NCBI GenBank assembly: GCA_003254905.1
Contig: QANU01111830.1
Coordinates: 25,684-89,683 of the forward strand
From: Nissolia schottii
Lineage: Eukaryota > Streptophyta > Magnoliopsida > Fabales > Fabaceae
Reading direction: 5' to 3'
DNA length: 64,000 bases
The position numbers were made by a program, and so were the translations under genes. The notes below the pieces were generated by a model. It was not told the DNA's origin. It searched no databases and saw only the letters and a list, made by a program, of their open reading frames with translations. This document shows positions 37,914 to 48,899 of this stretch, in pieces (the stretch's first letter is position 1; each line of letters begins with the position of its first letter).

Positions 37914-38449
37914 TACGGCTGACGAAATGGACCTGAAGAAATAGCAACATTGGTATATAAAAATAGTTTATCACACATACATAGTGAAGAACAATATAAA
38001 AACACAAATGAAAGCAAACTGATACATAGGGAAGAACGATATAAAAACAAAAAGGGATTCAAAAAATTAAAGAATAATGTAGAAACGAAAAATATTATAT
38101 TTTGTGTATAAACTGTTTGTCAATATTTTTATATTTATGAAGGGGTGACAGAGGTGCTATAAAAACAAAATACAGATAGTGAAGAACAATATAAAAACTC
38201 AAAGGAAAGCAAACTGATGCATAGTGAAGAACAACATAAAAATCAACAAAACGAAAAAGAAAAAAAATTAAAGAACAATGCAGAAACGAAAAAGATGATG
38301 TTTAGTGTATAATGACTTGAGGGGCCCTACTTCATATTTGTGCATTATTGTTTACATATTTTTTGAAATAGATGTTAGAAACAAATCACAGCACAGTACC
38401 TGTTCAAGTTACTTAACTTGTGGTAAGGTAAAACAAATGATAGAGTTAC

Positions 38450-38599
38450 CTTCTCATCGAAAAAAATCGTTTCCAATGAGAAAATTTCTTCCTTGTTGTC
38501 CTTGTTTGGAACGTTCCATAGCCGAATTATGTAGATCTTGAATAGCCATGGAAGCTTGGTTGACGTAGCCATGCTAATGAGATCATACCTTGCATCCAT
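38450..38599 (-). CDS. RPA-like (DUF223-type) first exon, copy 2
   Basis: It is the same 50-codon exon as at 37764-37913, with two amino-acid differences (KIYII for KVYII, IFFDEK for IFVDEK) and the same donor site. The two copies are 686 bp apart. The flanking sequence is duplicated too (ctgaagacatagcaacatgg, atagtgaagaacaatataaa), so this is a tandem segment duplication. This upstream copy is closest to the promoter-like element near 39370. Confidence 0.62.
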
Positions 38600-39334
38600 T
38601 ACGGCTGACGAAATGGACCTGAAGACATAGCAACATGGGTATATAAAAATAGTTCATCACACATATATAGTGAAGAACAATATAAAAACACAAATGAAAG
38701 CAAACTGATACATAGTGAAGAACGATATAAAAACAAAAAAGGATTCAAAAAATCAAAGAACAATGTAGAAACGAAAAATATTAAATTTTTTGTGTATAAA
38801 GAGTTCGTCAATATTTTTATATTTTTGAAGGGGTGACAGAGGTGCTATAAAAAGCAAAATACACATAGTGAAGAACAATATAAAAACACAAAGGAAAGCA
38901 AACTGATACATAGTGAAGAACAATATAAAAATCAACAAAACGGAAAAGAAAAAATTAAAGAACAATGTAGAAACGAAAAAGATGATATTTTCTGTTACTA
39001 TTTCCCACGATTTTTTGAATATATGACAGAGTGAAGAACGACATCTGTGACCAAGAAACGAAAAGAAAAAACGAAAGGAAGAAGATAAAAGTGTGAAAGG
39101 TTACATATTGATTTGTTGTCTTGAGAGGATAAAAGAATGTGTTCTTCTTCAGACGTTCTTGTGCTTGTAAAGAAATGTTAAAGAATGACAGTGATAATAA
39201 TAACTGTGGGAGGGGTGAGTATAAACAAAACTGTGAGAGGGGATCAAACAAATATGAAGGTGAGGATAATGAGAGGGGAGCAAAACGTGAGGGTCATGTG
39301 AGGGCAGTTTTGTGCGGGAAAAAAATGCATGTGT

Positions 39335-39382
39335 GATTGGCACGTGTCCAAGTGGGGTGTGGGGCCTATATATAACCATGAT
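39335..39382 (-). promoter_or_regulatory. Candidate promoter of the RPA-like gene (TATA and G-box)
   Basis: On the minus strand, ggttatatataggccccaca is followed by cacgtg (39341-39346) upstream of the RPA-like exon. The TATA-like word, CACGTG G-box and nearby ttttttcccgc also occur together at the Helitron 5' end (about 48100-48198), which suggests a shared start-type sequence. Confidence 0.4.
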
Positions 39383-39594
39383 GCACTGGTACTATATGAA
39401 TGAGTCAGGCATTTAAGTAAACACCATGAGTGCATAGGATGACCCATCCAATAAATCAATCCAGTGTTTGCAATGAAATTTGAATTGAATACAAATTAGC
39501 AGTTTAAAACCTACGTTAAAATGTTAACCATTTCATCATTGACTAATCTTCAAGTATCAATCCTAGTAGCTTTTAAATGATCCTATAAATCACA

Positions 39595-39885
39595 CACAAT
39601 GAGATTGTTAATTCTCGTTTTTTATCCAACACATTATAATTAGGAGTACATAATAAGCAGTAAAAAAAAATTCTTATAGAAAGCAAAGACAAACAAACAA
39701 ATAAATGGTAAACAACGTGTTAAAATTAAATGAACGCAATAAGATAAAAAAAATGAGAATTATACCATTGAAGGAGAGTAACACGAAGTTTTCACTTTTT
39801 GCTTACATCCACTTGCTTGACCACCACCATTTTTAACATCTTGACCACCACCAGTTTTAACTTGTAGCTTGAATCACTGTCAACT
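39595..39885 (-). repeat. Module R1, copy 1 (CCACCACC-bearing exon-like block)
   Basis: The sequence from gagattgttaattctcg through ttgaccaccaccatttttaa to gcttgaatcactgtcaac recurs at about 44330-44550, 45807-46020 and 47035-47325. In the minus strand the end portion is open (VKTGGGQDVKNGGGQ) and stops at a GT donor-like atg|gtataa, so it may be a reused exon. Confidence 0.7.
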
Positions 39886-40273
39886 TGAAATCACAACCAA
39901 AAAAAAAAAAACTAATTTCCCAAATCAATAGAAAAAACCCATATTTTTTTGGGGGTTTAAAATTTCCCAACACACTCTTCACAGATACTTTTGTTTAGCT
40001 ATGGGGCTGAATGGGAGACAGGGAGATGGGAGCTTATGGGGCTCAATGGGTATAACATCAAAACTAACAAAAGAATAATTGCAAATGAAAATAAACAAAA
40101 CGCAGGAGCCATGGGATTTTGAGCACTGCTGTTGTTGGGTTAGCAGCTTTTGTTTAGTAAAGAACAATGCAAATAAAAAATAATCAAAACGCAGGAACAA
40201 CATGAACAACAGCAGCAGTGATCAAAACAACTTGGTTGCAAAAGAACTTGGTTTGTCGAAAATAATCAAAACG

Positions 40274-43200
40274 CAGGATGAAACACCCTAGCTAACTGTT
40301 TACCCGTACGTAGTAAACAATGCTCACTAGGTTGTTTTCTACCTGGTCGGAATACCTTAGTCCATAGTTATCTTTCGGAAATAGTTGCTTAAGAAAATAG
40401 GGACCAATTTTAAACTTTTCATTTGCATTGAATAATTACTAAAATAGAGCCATGAGTTGGAAAGAACAATATAACAAAGCATATAACACTATAGTAGTAA
40501 AGCATCCAATATACATTAATGTGGTCCATCATATCCATCACATAGCTGTATATACAATAAGTAAGATACACATAACATGTATATAAACTAAAATACCATA
40601 TACAGAATCCAAAATATGTAACATCAAAATACAAGGGCTACTGAAATGCTACTCAGTATGCCCTTGGCAAAATCCTGACATCCTGCTCTCTAAGTTCATC
40701 GCCTATCATGGCCGCTCATGGTTCTGCTGGCAGCTCATTAGCATCCTCAAAATATGAAGCATCTTCAGTACCTGAAGTCATAAGGCAATGGGAATGAGAA
40801 CGGTAGGTTCTCAGTGGATATAACTTTAGTTCCTGAGTCTCGTCTCATGTTAGGTCGGACTTCAGGCCGCTCAGAGATTTCTAAGTGAACTTGCATACTA
40901 AACATCCTACTAATTATTATCTGGCCTAAGTTCTGAACGACTTTATCTACATTACTAGGTGATAGGGGAACTATTCTTGCTTACTACGTTCTCGTGCTGA
41001 TTAACATTTCGTGTACATACATAGCGGTCTCGAGCGTCCTCTTGACAGTAATTACATAACAACAGAATCATCCATTACCTCTACTCACACATAACAGAAT
41101 GCAGAATCACACAGTACCTATACTCGTGCATAACAGAATCATCAGAATGGACAGAACAGAATCATCAGAATGAATATCCAGAATCATCAGAGTGAATATA
41201 ACAGAATCATCATAATGAACATGCTTGATATACATGCCTAACAGAATGAACATATGCATAACAGAATAAACCTGCATAACAGAATAAACCTGCCTTTAGA
41301 ATATATGTTATTCCCACCATAATAGTGCCCTCTTTTGACACTAGTATGACGGAATAACCTCGCACCTCCAGGTGGTCCTCTGTTGACCCCTGCGGTGGGC
41401 TTCCACCTGCCGCGTGCCCTCTTGGGACCCCTCGGCAGTGGGCGGATATTGTACCCCCACCTTAGCTTGCCCCCTTTCGACAATGCAAAGGCGTGGTAAC
41501 TGCACACCTCCAGGTATGCCATATAGACACCACCTGTGGCGGGCTTCCACATTCAGGATGCTTCTTTAACCTCCTAAAGTGGGATCATAGATTGGCTCTC
41601 GTGATCAGCCTCAGAATTTTCACCATGTGGCATTTAGCCTTTTTCACCATTGGGCGTTTGCCCTTTTTCAACATTGGGCCCTTTTTTCAGCATTTCAGCA
41701 TTTCTGTACCTGCAGCATGGCATACTTGTTCCCTATGGTTCATTTCAGAATATTTACTTATTTCAGAGTTAATTCTAGTGTCTTTAAACTAGGTTTATCA
41801 TGGATGCATGAAATGCTACAGATTTTATCACAGATTACATGTAATATGCATGTTCGGTACATTTTCTTCACATACAGCATATACTTCATAGAATTCAACT
41901 ATCAATCTTAGATATAGCAATAAATACTGGACTATGTGCCTCAAGAGGGTTCCATAAGACTTTCTAGTCTCAAGCCGCTCAGCGAAAACTGATGGTCGCT
42001 CAGCGGTTTGAGCCTTCGCGCCCGGTGATAGAGGTCTTATCGCTCAGGGGTAATGACCCTATCGCTCGGCGACTGCCACCTTCTCGAATCCTCTCCACCG
42101 CCTTACAAAAAATATCTTTTTGACCTTATCCTTTCCCGCGGTGAGCTTCATGCCGTTCAGCGGTAACCTTCCCACCGCTCAGCGATACCTGGCGAGACCT
42201 GAAAACAGAATGCATCTTTTCTTCCATTTCTTTCCCCTTTGCTCCCATGGCACCTGCTTGAGTTTCACACATACTCCAAGCACAATAATCCTATCTAATC
42301 TAGGTCACAGGACCCTTCAGAATTATCTCCCTAAGCCTAACCAAATTGCTAACATACATAAGCATATATTCAAGCATAATCATAAACATACACATAGCAT
42401 CACATAACAACCATTCACCATCAAAGAGGTGAGGAACTAGAGTTACCCACCTGTGGGGGAGCTACCCGGTGAGGGAGAAGTGTAGGGGAAGTCGTCCTAT
42501 GCTCGGCCGCTCAGCGGGAAAGTCACAGCGTCCAAAAATAGAATTTCTTTTCTCAGTGCTTAATAAGGCTTCCTACACAGCTCCAACCAGCACAATTATA
42601 TTTTCCTAACCTCAATATTTCTACAAATCCTTCAAGCATCATTAACTCCCTATTTTTCCCATAATATTTCTAATTTTTCCTACTCAAAAATACATACATA
42701 ACATACAGTTAAAAATCCCATAGACAGGGGTGTTCGGACTACCCACCTCCAAATCCAGTTTGGAAACGGTTGAAGTGAAGAGAAAATTTCCCTGAGCACT
42801 TCCATGATGATCTTGCTATTTTTCCGGCGTCCGACAGCATCACAGTAGTGCACGAACGGCCAACCAAAAAAGAAAGAGAACAGAACGAAAAAGAAAGAAA
42901 GAAAGTGAAGCTTACGGCTTCTGAAGGAAAACAAAATGAAAATGGCGTCTTGGGGGAGAAGGAATGAAAATAAATAACAAAGAAAGAAAAACAAAGAAAA
43001 TAAAGAAAGATAAAAAAGAACGAAGAAGAAAGAAACAGGAGCAGTGAAGCATAAGCTTCAAATGAAAGAAACAAAGAAAAGGCGTCAGTGGGAAGGGCAA
43101 AGAAAAAGAAAGAATTCGGCGTGGGGGAGGGAGAGAAGGAAAACAAATTGGAAATGAATCAGGGGCAGCCCCCCACCGCCTAACATATATGTAAATATTA

Positions 43201-43858
43201 TAATATATAACTTTTTATTATTATATTATACATATTATATATTAAGATTATTATATTATTATTATTACTATTGATAATTATTAGTATATTATATAATAGT
43301 ATATTTTATATAAATATCCAACTATGGATAAATATGACCTCCATCAATCCAATTTTGATCATGCTTGATTGCGTTTTGTTGTTCGCAGTCCCGGTACTTT
43401 ACGTGTGGATGTCCAAAAAATAATCCGGACATACCCTCGCGCTCTACTATTTTTTCCTTATTAGTAGTTGAGTCTGGTGGAGACATTTGGTGAATTATTA
43501 TTTTATTAGTGTATTTTACGGTTACTTTCGATATCCGGAAAAATTCCCGATTGGTCCGGAAATCGTCCGAAACTGAACCGCTTTCCGTTTTACCGACACT
43601 TTAGGTTTTTCATCCCTCTCTAGAAGTCGAGAGGAATCATTTGAGTATCAGCAGAATTTGGAAATACCCCACAGAATAATTTCTACTGACCTCGAGAGGT
43701 TAATTCCTACAAAGGGCGGTATGAACAGTTGTTTGGGGAAATTTTCCACTAAGGGATACACTTATAATGTTTTTCTTCGTCCTAAATTCATTTATTCATT
43801 ATTTTATTTATTTTTACAAACTTTTTACTAAGGGAAAAATACGGGATGTTACACAGGA
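40274..43858 (-). mobile_element. Solo-LTR-like insertion, about 3.6 kb, TSD CAGGA
   Basis: The insertion is 40279-43853. On the minus strand it starts TGTAACATCCCG and ends GGGTGTTTCA. The 5-mer cagga is present on both sides (40274-40278 and 43854-43858). Its removal restores the host module text ...aaacgcagga|acaacagcag, which is seen uninterrupted in neighbouring module copies. No polymerase sequence lies inside. That points to a long solo LTR left by LTR-LTR recombination, or a non-autonomous element. Purine-rich 42840-43140 and repeated cgctcagcg words are internal features. Confidence 0.82.
42840..43140. repeat. Purine-rich (gaaa/aagaaag) stretch within the LTR-like insertion
   Basis: An almost continuous aaagaaag-type run on plus; the long Phe/Ser-rich minus-strand frames over it are compositional. 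It could be the transcribed leader of the LTR. Confidence 0.7.
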
Positions 43859-45219
43859 ACAACAGCAGTGCTCAAAACAATGTTTGTCAGATGCTTTTGT
43901 TTACAAAAGAACAATGCAAATGAAAATAAAGAAAACGCAGGAGCCATGATTTTGAGCACTGGTGTTGTTGGGTCAGATGCTTTTGTTTAGCAAAGAACAA
44001 TACAAATAAAAAACACAGAACGTAGGAAGGACGCATTTGTGTGTTACCTTTGTTGGGTCAGATACTTTTGTTTAGCTATGGGGCTGAATGGGAGACAGGG
44101 AAATGGGAGCTTATGGGGCTCAATGGGTATAACAGCAAAACTAACCAATGGGTAAAACAAAAGAGGATGACTTTTGAGAAGATAAAAACAAAAATAAAAA
44201 AAGTAGATAGAAGTGAAGGATTTGTTCTAAAAAAAGCTATCACCAACACCTATAACGTTCACACAGATTAAGCAACAAATATATTTTCATCATCTACTTG
44301 TACTTGACATGGAAGAGATATAAAAAAAACATTCTTATAGAAAGCAAAGACAAACAAACAAATAAATGGTAAACAACGTGTTAAAATTAAATGAAAGCAA
44401 TAAGATAAAAAAAAAAGGAGAATTATACCATTGAAGGAGAGTAACACGAAGTTTTCACTTTTTGCTTACATTCACTTGCTTGACCACCACCATTTTTAAC
44501 ATCTTGACCACCACCAGTTTTAACTTGTAGCTTGAATCACTGTCAACCTAAAATGCTTTTGTTTAGCAAAGAACAATGCAAATAAAAAACACAGAACGCA
44601 GGAAGGACGCATTTGTGTGTTACCTTTGTTGGGTCAGATACTTTTGTTTAGCTATGGGGCTGAATGGGAGACAGGGAAATGGGAGCTTATGGGGCTCAAT
44701 GGGTATAACAACAAAACTAACCAACGGGTAAAACAAAAGAGGATGACTTTTGAGAAGATAAAAACAAAAATAAAAAAAGAGGTAGAAGTGAAGGATTTGT
44801 TCTAAAAAAAGCTATCACCAACACCTATAACGTTCACACAGATTAAGCAACAAATATATTTTCATCATCTACTTGTACTTGACATGGAATAGACACATAA
44901 AATCAACCAAACGTCAAACAACGAAGAGACACATACCCAAACGGTAGTTCAAACAATGGGAAATACACATTGGGAAACCACATCCATTCCCCATGCAAAA
45001 AATATCAAATTAATACCCAAAAATAAAAAAGATCACAACAAGAGAAAATCTTTGCAAGCAACTTGAAAACCTACTCTATTGCTCTGGCCTGCATGTTCTA
45101 AACATTTTATTTAGCAGAGTTACTAAGAAGAACCCACTTGCAAAACATAAATAACCAATGGATTAGACCCATGAAATTTAGAACTATATATTATATAAGA
45201 CAAAAAGAATGGTTATTCC

Positions 45220-45350
45220 TGTTTGTGAAGAGCCTCAAATAGGACCTGAGACTCGGTAACTTTGCAAATTCTCTGATATGGTTTCTGTAACTTTGATTTA
45301 AAGTATCTTTCCCAGAAAAGTTCAGCATTAAAGTTACTGTGGCTTCTTCC
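45220..45350 (-). pseudogene. Captured exon-like fragment, unassigned
   Basis: On the minus strand the frame reads SNFNAELFWERYFKSKLQ then KPYQRICKVTESQVLFEAL, clearly protein-like in composition in contrast to the AT-rich DNA around it. The duplicate module at about 46660 lacks this piece. It probably derives from a host gene picked up by the Helitron. I do not recognise the parent gene. Confidence 0.4.
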
Positions 45351-46734
45351 ATGAAAAAAAAAAACTTAATTACATAAAAACAAAGAAAATGTCAAAGGTC
45401 TTTTTTTGTCTTAGTTCTATTAACATAATTACATAATTGGCACTATACCTGCTTGCTGCTGAGCCAGAGTGAGATAAGCTAATCAAACGTTGGGCAAGGG
45501 ATACCATTGTCAATGACCTCATTGCACAAAACTCAGAAGATGAGTTCTAGAGCTGCAATGTGGTTTTCAATGTCTCAGGAACTATTCAAATAAGGTGGTA
45601 TAATGGGGGACAGGGAAATGGGAGCTTATGGGGCTCAATGGGTGTAATAGCAAAACTAACAAAAGAACAATGCAAATGAAAATAAACAAAACGCAGAAGC
45701 CATGGGATTTTGAGCACTGCTGTTGTTGGGTCAGCAGCCTTTGTTTAGCAAAGAACAATGCAAATAAAAAATAATCAAAACGCAGGAACAACATGAACAA
45801 CAGCANTATAGAAAGCAAAGACAAACAAACAAATAAATGGTAAACAACGTGTTAAAATTAAATGAAAGCAATAAGATAAAAAAAAAAGGAGAATTATACC
45901 ATTGAAGGAGAGTAACACGAAGTTTTCACTTTTTGCTTACATTCACTTGCTTGACCACCACCATTTTTAACATCTTGACCACCACCAGTTTTAACTTGTA
46001 GCTTGAATCACTGTCAACCTGANAGCCATGATTTTGAGCACTGGTGTTGTTGGGTCAGATGCTTTTGTTTACCAAAGAACAATGCAAATAAAAAACACAG
46101 AACGCAGGAAGGACGCATTTGTGTGTTACCTTTGTTGGGTCAGATACTTTTATTTAGCTATGGGGCTGAATGGGAGACGGGAAAATGGGAGCTTATGGGG
46201 CTCAATGGGTATAACAGCAAAACTAACCAATGGGTAAAACAAAAGAGGATGACTTTTGAGAAGATAAAAACAAAAATAAAAAAAGAGATAGAAGTGAAGG
46301 ATTTGTTCTAAAAAAAGCTATCACCAACACCTATAACGCTCACACAGATTAAGCAACACATGTATTTTCATCATCTACTTGTACTTGACATGGAAGAGAC
46401 ACATAAAATCAACCAAACGTCAAACAACGAAGAGACACATACCCAAACGGTAGTTCAAACAATGCGAAATACACATTGGGAAACCACATCCATTCCCCAT
46501 GCAAAAAATATCAAATTAGTACCCAAAAAAAAAAGCTCACAACAAGAGAAAATCTTTGCAAGCAACTTGAAAACCTACTTTATTGCTCTGGCCTGCATGT
46601 TCTAAACATTTTATTCAGCAGAGTTACTAAGAAGAACCCACTTGCAAAACATAAAAAACCAACGAATTACATAATTGCCACTATACCTGCTTGCTACTGA
46701 GCTAGAGTGAGATAAGCTAATCAAACATTGGGCA

Positions 46735-46975
46735 AGGGATACCATTGTCAATGACCTCATTGCACAAAACTCAGAAGATGATTTCCAGAGCTCCAATGTG
46801 GTTTTCAATGTCTCAGGAACTATTCAAATAAGGTGGTATAAGAAAATAGGTCCCAATATACAATCCAAATTACCTTCAAGAGTAGCACTCAGACCAGGAA
46901 ATGTCAATGTCAATGATCCTTTATCCCCCTAAAGACCTGAAGCTACGATAAAATTATTTGGTTTCCTCAACTTCA
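46735..46975 (-). pseudogene. Captured exon-like fragments, unassigned
   Basis: Minus-strand text at about 46890-46975 reads SDMKLRKPNNFIVASGL, a stop, then GDKGSLTLTFPGLSATLEG, ending at a GT donor-like site. At about 46690-46810 it reads ETLKTTLELWKSSSEF and AMRSLTMVSLAQCLIS. The second piece is duplicated at about 45450-45570. These look like consecutive exons of one captured gene together with the 45220-45350 fragment. The parent is unknown. Confidence 0.4.
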
Positions 46976-47344
46976 TGTCACTTATCAGCCAAACATCAAA
47001 CAACGAAGAGACACATACCCAAACTGTAATTCAAACAATGAGATTGTTAATTCTTGTTTTTATCCAACACATTATAATTAGGAGTACATCATAGGTAGTA
47101 AAAAAAATTCTTATAGAAAGCAAAGACAAACAAACAAATAAATGATAAACAACGTGTTAAAATTAAATGAACGCAATAAGATAAAAAAAAAAAGGAGAGG
47201 TATACCATTGAAGGAGAGTAGCACAGTTTTCACTTTTTGCTTACATCCACTTGCTTGACCACCACCATTTTTAACATCTTGACCACCACCAGTTTTAACT
47301 TGTAGCTTGAATCACTGTCAAACTGAAATCACAGTTTATGCAGT

Positions 47345-47880
47345 TTTGTTGAACCTGAGATCATGATATAGAAACAATTAACATAACAATAACTGCAGGC
47401 ATACTTCAAAGAAAAAATATAATATTTTTTTAGTTCTCTTGGGATTTTTATCAAATAGTTGGTGCTCATAACTCACTTGATTTTTCCTTCCCAAATTGAT
47501 TTTCCCTTTTTTCTTTTTCTGACAATGAAATGAAACCTTAAATTAGTAAACCCTAAACCAAGTGCAGTTTTGTTGAACCTGAGATCATGATTTTGATATA
47601 CCGGCTAGAATTAAATTAAAAATAAAAATAAAAACATCAGGTATCAGAACAAAATTTGACATATGAATTGCGCAAAATTGAGAATAGCATCCAGCATCCA
47701 GCATCCGTAACAAACATTAGAAATGTTAAAGATGGAACAATAATAATAATTCAAAAACTCCTTATACACAATCGGATTCAAGTTTGAGAGAGTTAGGGGG
47801 AAGTTTCCCCCACTGCAGCTATTGTTTTCGAGGGAGAGAAGAAGGAAATGGGAGAGAGAAGGAATAAAGGTGGTAAGATC
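47345..47880. other. Helitron 5' part, non-coding
   Basis: AT-rich sequence with a short repeat (cagttttgttgaacctgaga at about 47341 and 47566). No coding feature is recognised. Confidence 0.4.
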
Positions 47881-48198
47881 TGAGTGGAAGGTTCTAGAAA
47901 GTGCTCACCGTATCTCACCGAAGAAGGAGGCGATGATCTCTCACCGGAAAGTGCTCACCGTCTCTCACCGCCTCTCTCTTTGTTGATTGAGAGACGTGTC
48001 TTTTCTTCTTTCTTTCTTCTTTCTCTCTCTCTCTCTCTCATTCTCTCTCTTTTTTCGTTCTGTAACACGGTTTGTAAGAGAAAGGGAAAGTAGGAAGGAG
48101 AGATGCATTTGGGCGGGAAAAAATTTGTTGAGGAGTCAACACGTGGCAAAAATGGTGTGGGTTCCACAGGAGAATTCCCATCTTTAAGTATATATAGA
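47880..48198 (-). promoter_or_regulatory. Helitron 5' terminus and promoter-like leader
   Basis: The minus strand begins TCTATATATACTTAAAGATG, then has ccacgtgttgac (G-box), ttttttcccgcc and a (ct/ga)n run at about 48015-48055. The first two bases are the conserved Helitron 5' TC. The rest resembles a plant promoter and pyrimidine-rich leader. Confidence 0.6.
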
Positions 48199-48855
48199 TT
48201 ATAATAATGAATAAACATTACTTGCTGTGATATGCATAATACGTAACATATAGTTAAGCATTATGCAGAATCTGATGTATTATAGAAGTGCAAAAACTTT
48301 ATATGGCTTTGTGCACAAACATTGCTCAACAAGCCACAGGTTCTGTCGTTGTCGAGGAAGAAGAGGTGCATTTTGACACATTCTCAACCTTACAACAATT
48401 AATGTACATACATTATAAACATGTGACACAAACTTTTATATTCTCATGAATAAACATTACTTGATGTGATATGCATAATACGTAACATATAGTTAAGCAT
48501 TATGCAGAATCTGATGTATTATAGAAGTGCACAAACTTTATATGGGTTTATACACAAACATTATATGATTTTGTGCACAAACAATAGCCAACAGGCGACA
48601 GTTTCTGTTGCTTGAGGAAGAAGAGTTGCATTTTAACACATTCTCAACTTCATAACTATTAATGTACATACACTATAAACATGTGACACAAACTTTTATA
48701 TACTCTCATGAATAAACATTGCTGATATGCATAATACTTAACTATAGGTCAAGTATGATGTATGATAGGGTGCATGATGAAAGCCTTTTTAACCACTTTC
48801 TAGGATCTTGACATAGCTCTAGATCTTGTCACAACCATGCCAATCTCTTAGAAAN
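48199..48855 (+). repeat. Tandem array of FAR1-exon fragments, period about 240-262 bp
   Basis: gaataaacatt(a)cttg starts near 48210, 48449 and 48711 and is followed each time by ...gcataatac, gcagaatctgatg and tgcacaaac words. A coding fragment follows at about 48330 (ATGSVVVEEEEVHFDTF) and, frameshifted, at about 48600. The array is the right-hand continuation of the copy at 32690-32817, interrupted by the Helitron. Confidence 0.75.
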
Positions 48856-48899
48856 GTGCTTGCACAAACATTATTTGGTGCACTGCACAAACATTATTT

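Larger units (their letters stand above)
37620..38990. repeat. Tandem segment duplication, period about 686 bp
   Basis: About 37625-38310 and 38310-38990 are highly similar throughout. They share gacttgaggggccctac, the RPA-like exon, and repeated atagtgaagaacaatataaaa words. The latter form a minor shorter-period repeat within each unit (about 37980, 38175, 38665, 38865). Confidence 0.8.
43860..47340. repeat. Amplified internal modules of the Helitron
   Basis: Several modules alternate here: a gcaaagaacaatgcaaataaa...gggctgaatgggagacaggg block (about 39985, 44000, 44570, 45600, 46060); module R1 (44330, 45807, 47035); and a ccaaacgtcaaacaacgaag block (44905, 46410). The interval of about 43943-45602 reappears as 46024-46842 with an internal deletion. 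Single n characters at 45806 and 46023 bracket one R1 copy, so part of the structure may be an assembly effect. Confidence 0.75.
32818..48198 (-). mobile_element. Helitron, non-autonomous, about 15.4 kb, carrying RPA-like exons
   Basis: Read on the minus strand it starts TCTATATATACTTAAAG at 48198, preceded by a host A (48199). It ends CTAG at 32818, followed by a host T. Twelve bases before the end is a GC-rich hairpin with stem CCGCGC/GCGCGG and loop ATC (about 32829-32845). TC start, CTRR end, 3' hairpin and insertion between A and T without target duplication define Helitrons. Tandem FAR1 fragments to the right show the uninterrupted flank. I saw no Rep/helicase frame, so it should depend on another copy. 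It carries a duplicated RPA-like exon, amplified modules, apparently captured exon pieces and an LTR insertion. The internal extent is an inference from the two ends; two separate Helitrons are possible. Confidence 0.78.

Noticed and set aside
37620..38990. CRISPR-like or satellite interpretation of the repeated atagtgaagaacaatataaa words
   Set aside because: The repeats are few, irregularly spaced, part of a larger tandem duplication and in a plant genome; no array structure.
41480..42200. Repeated cgctcagcg/gccgctcag words as operator-like or origin-like sites
   Set aside because: They belong to an LTR-like insertion and recur in the related segment at 49680-49810, so they are family-specific repeat content, not a host regulatory array.
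42680..43146. Minus-strand frames of 104 and 135 residues rich in Phe, Ser and Leu
   Set aside because: They cover a purine-rich (gaaa)n stretch inside an LTR-like insertion; composition alone explains the open frame.
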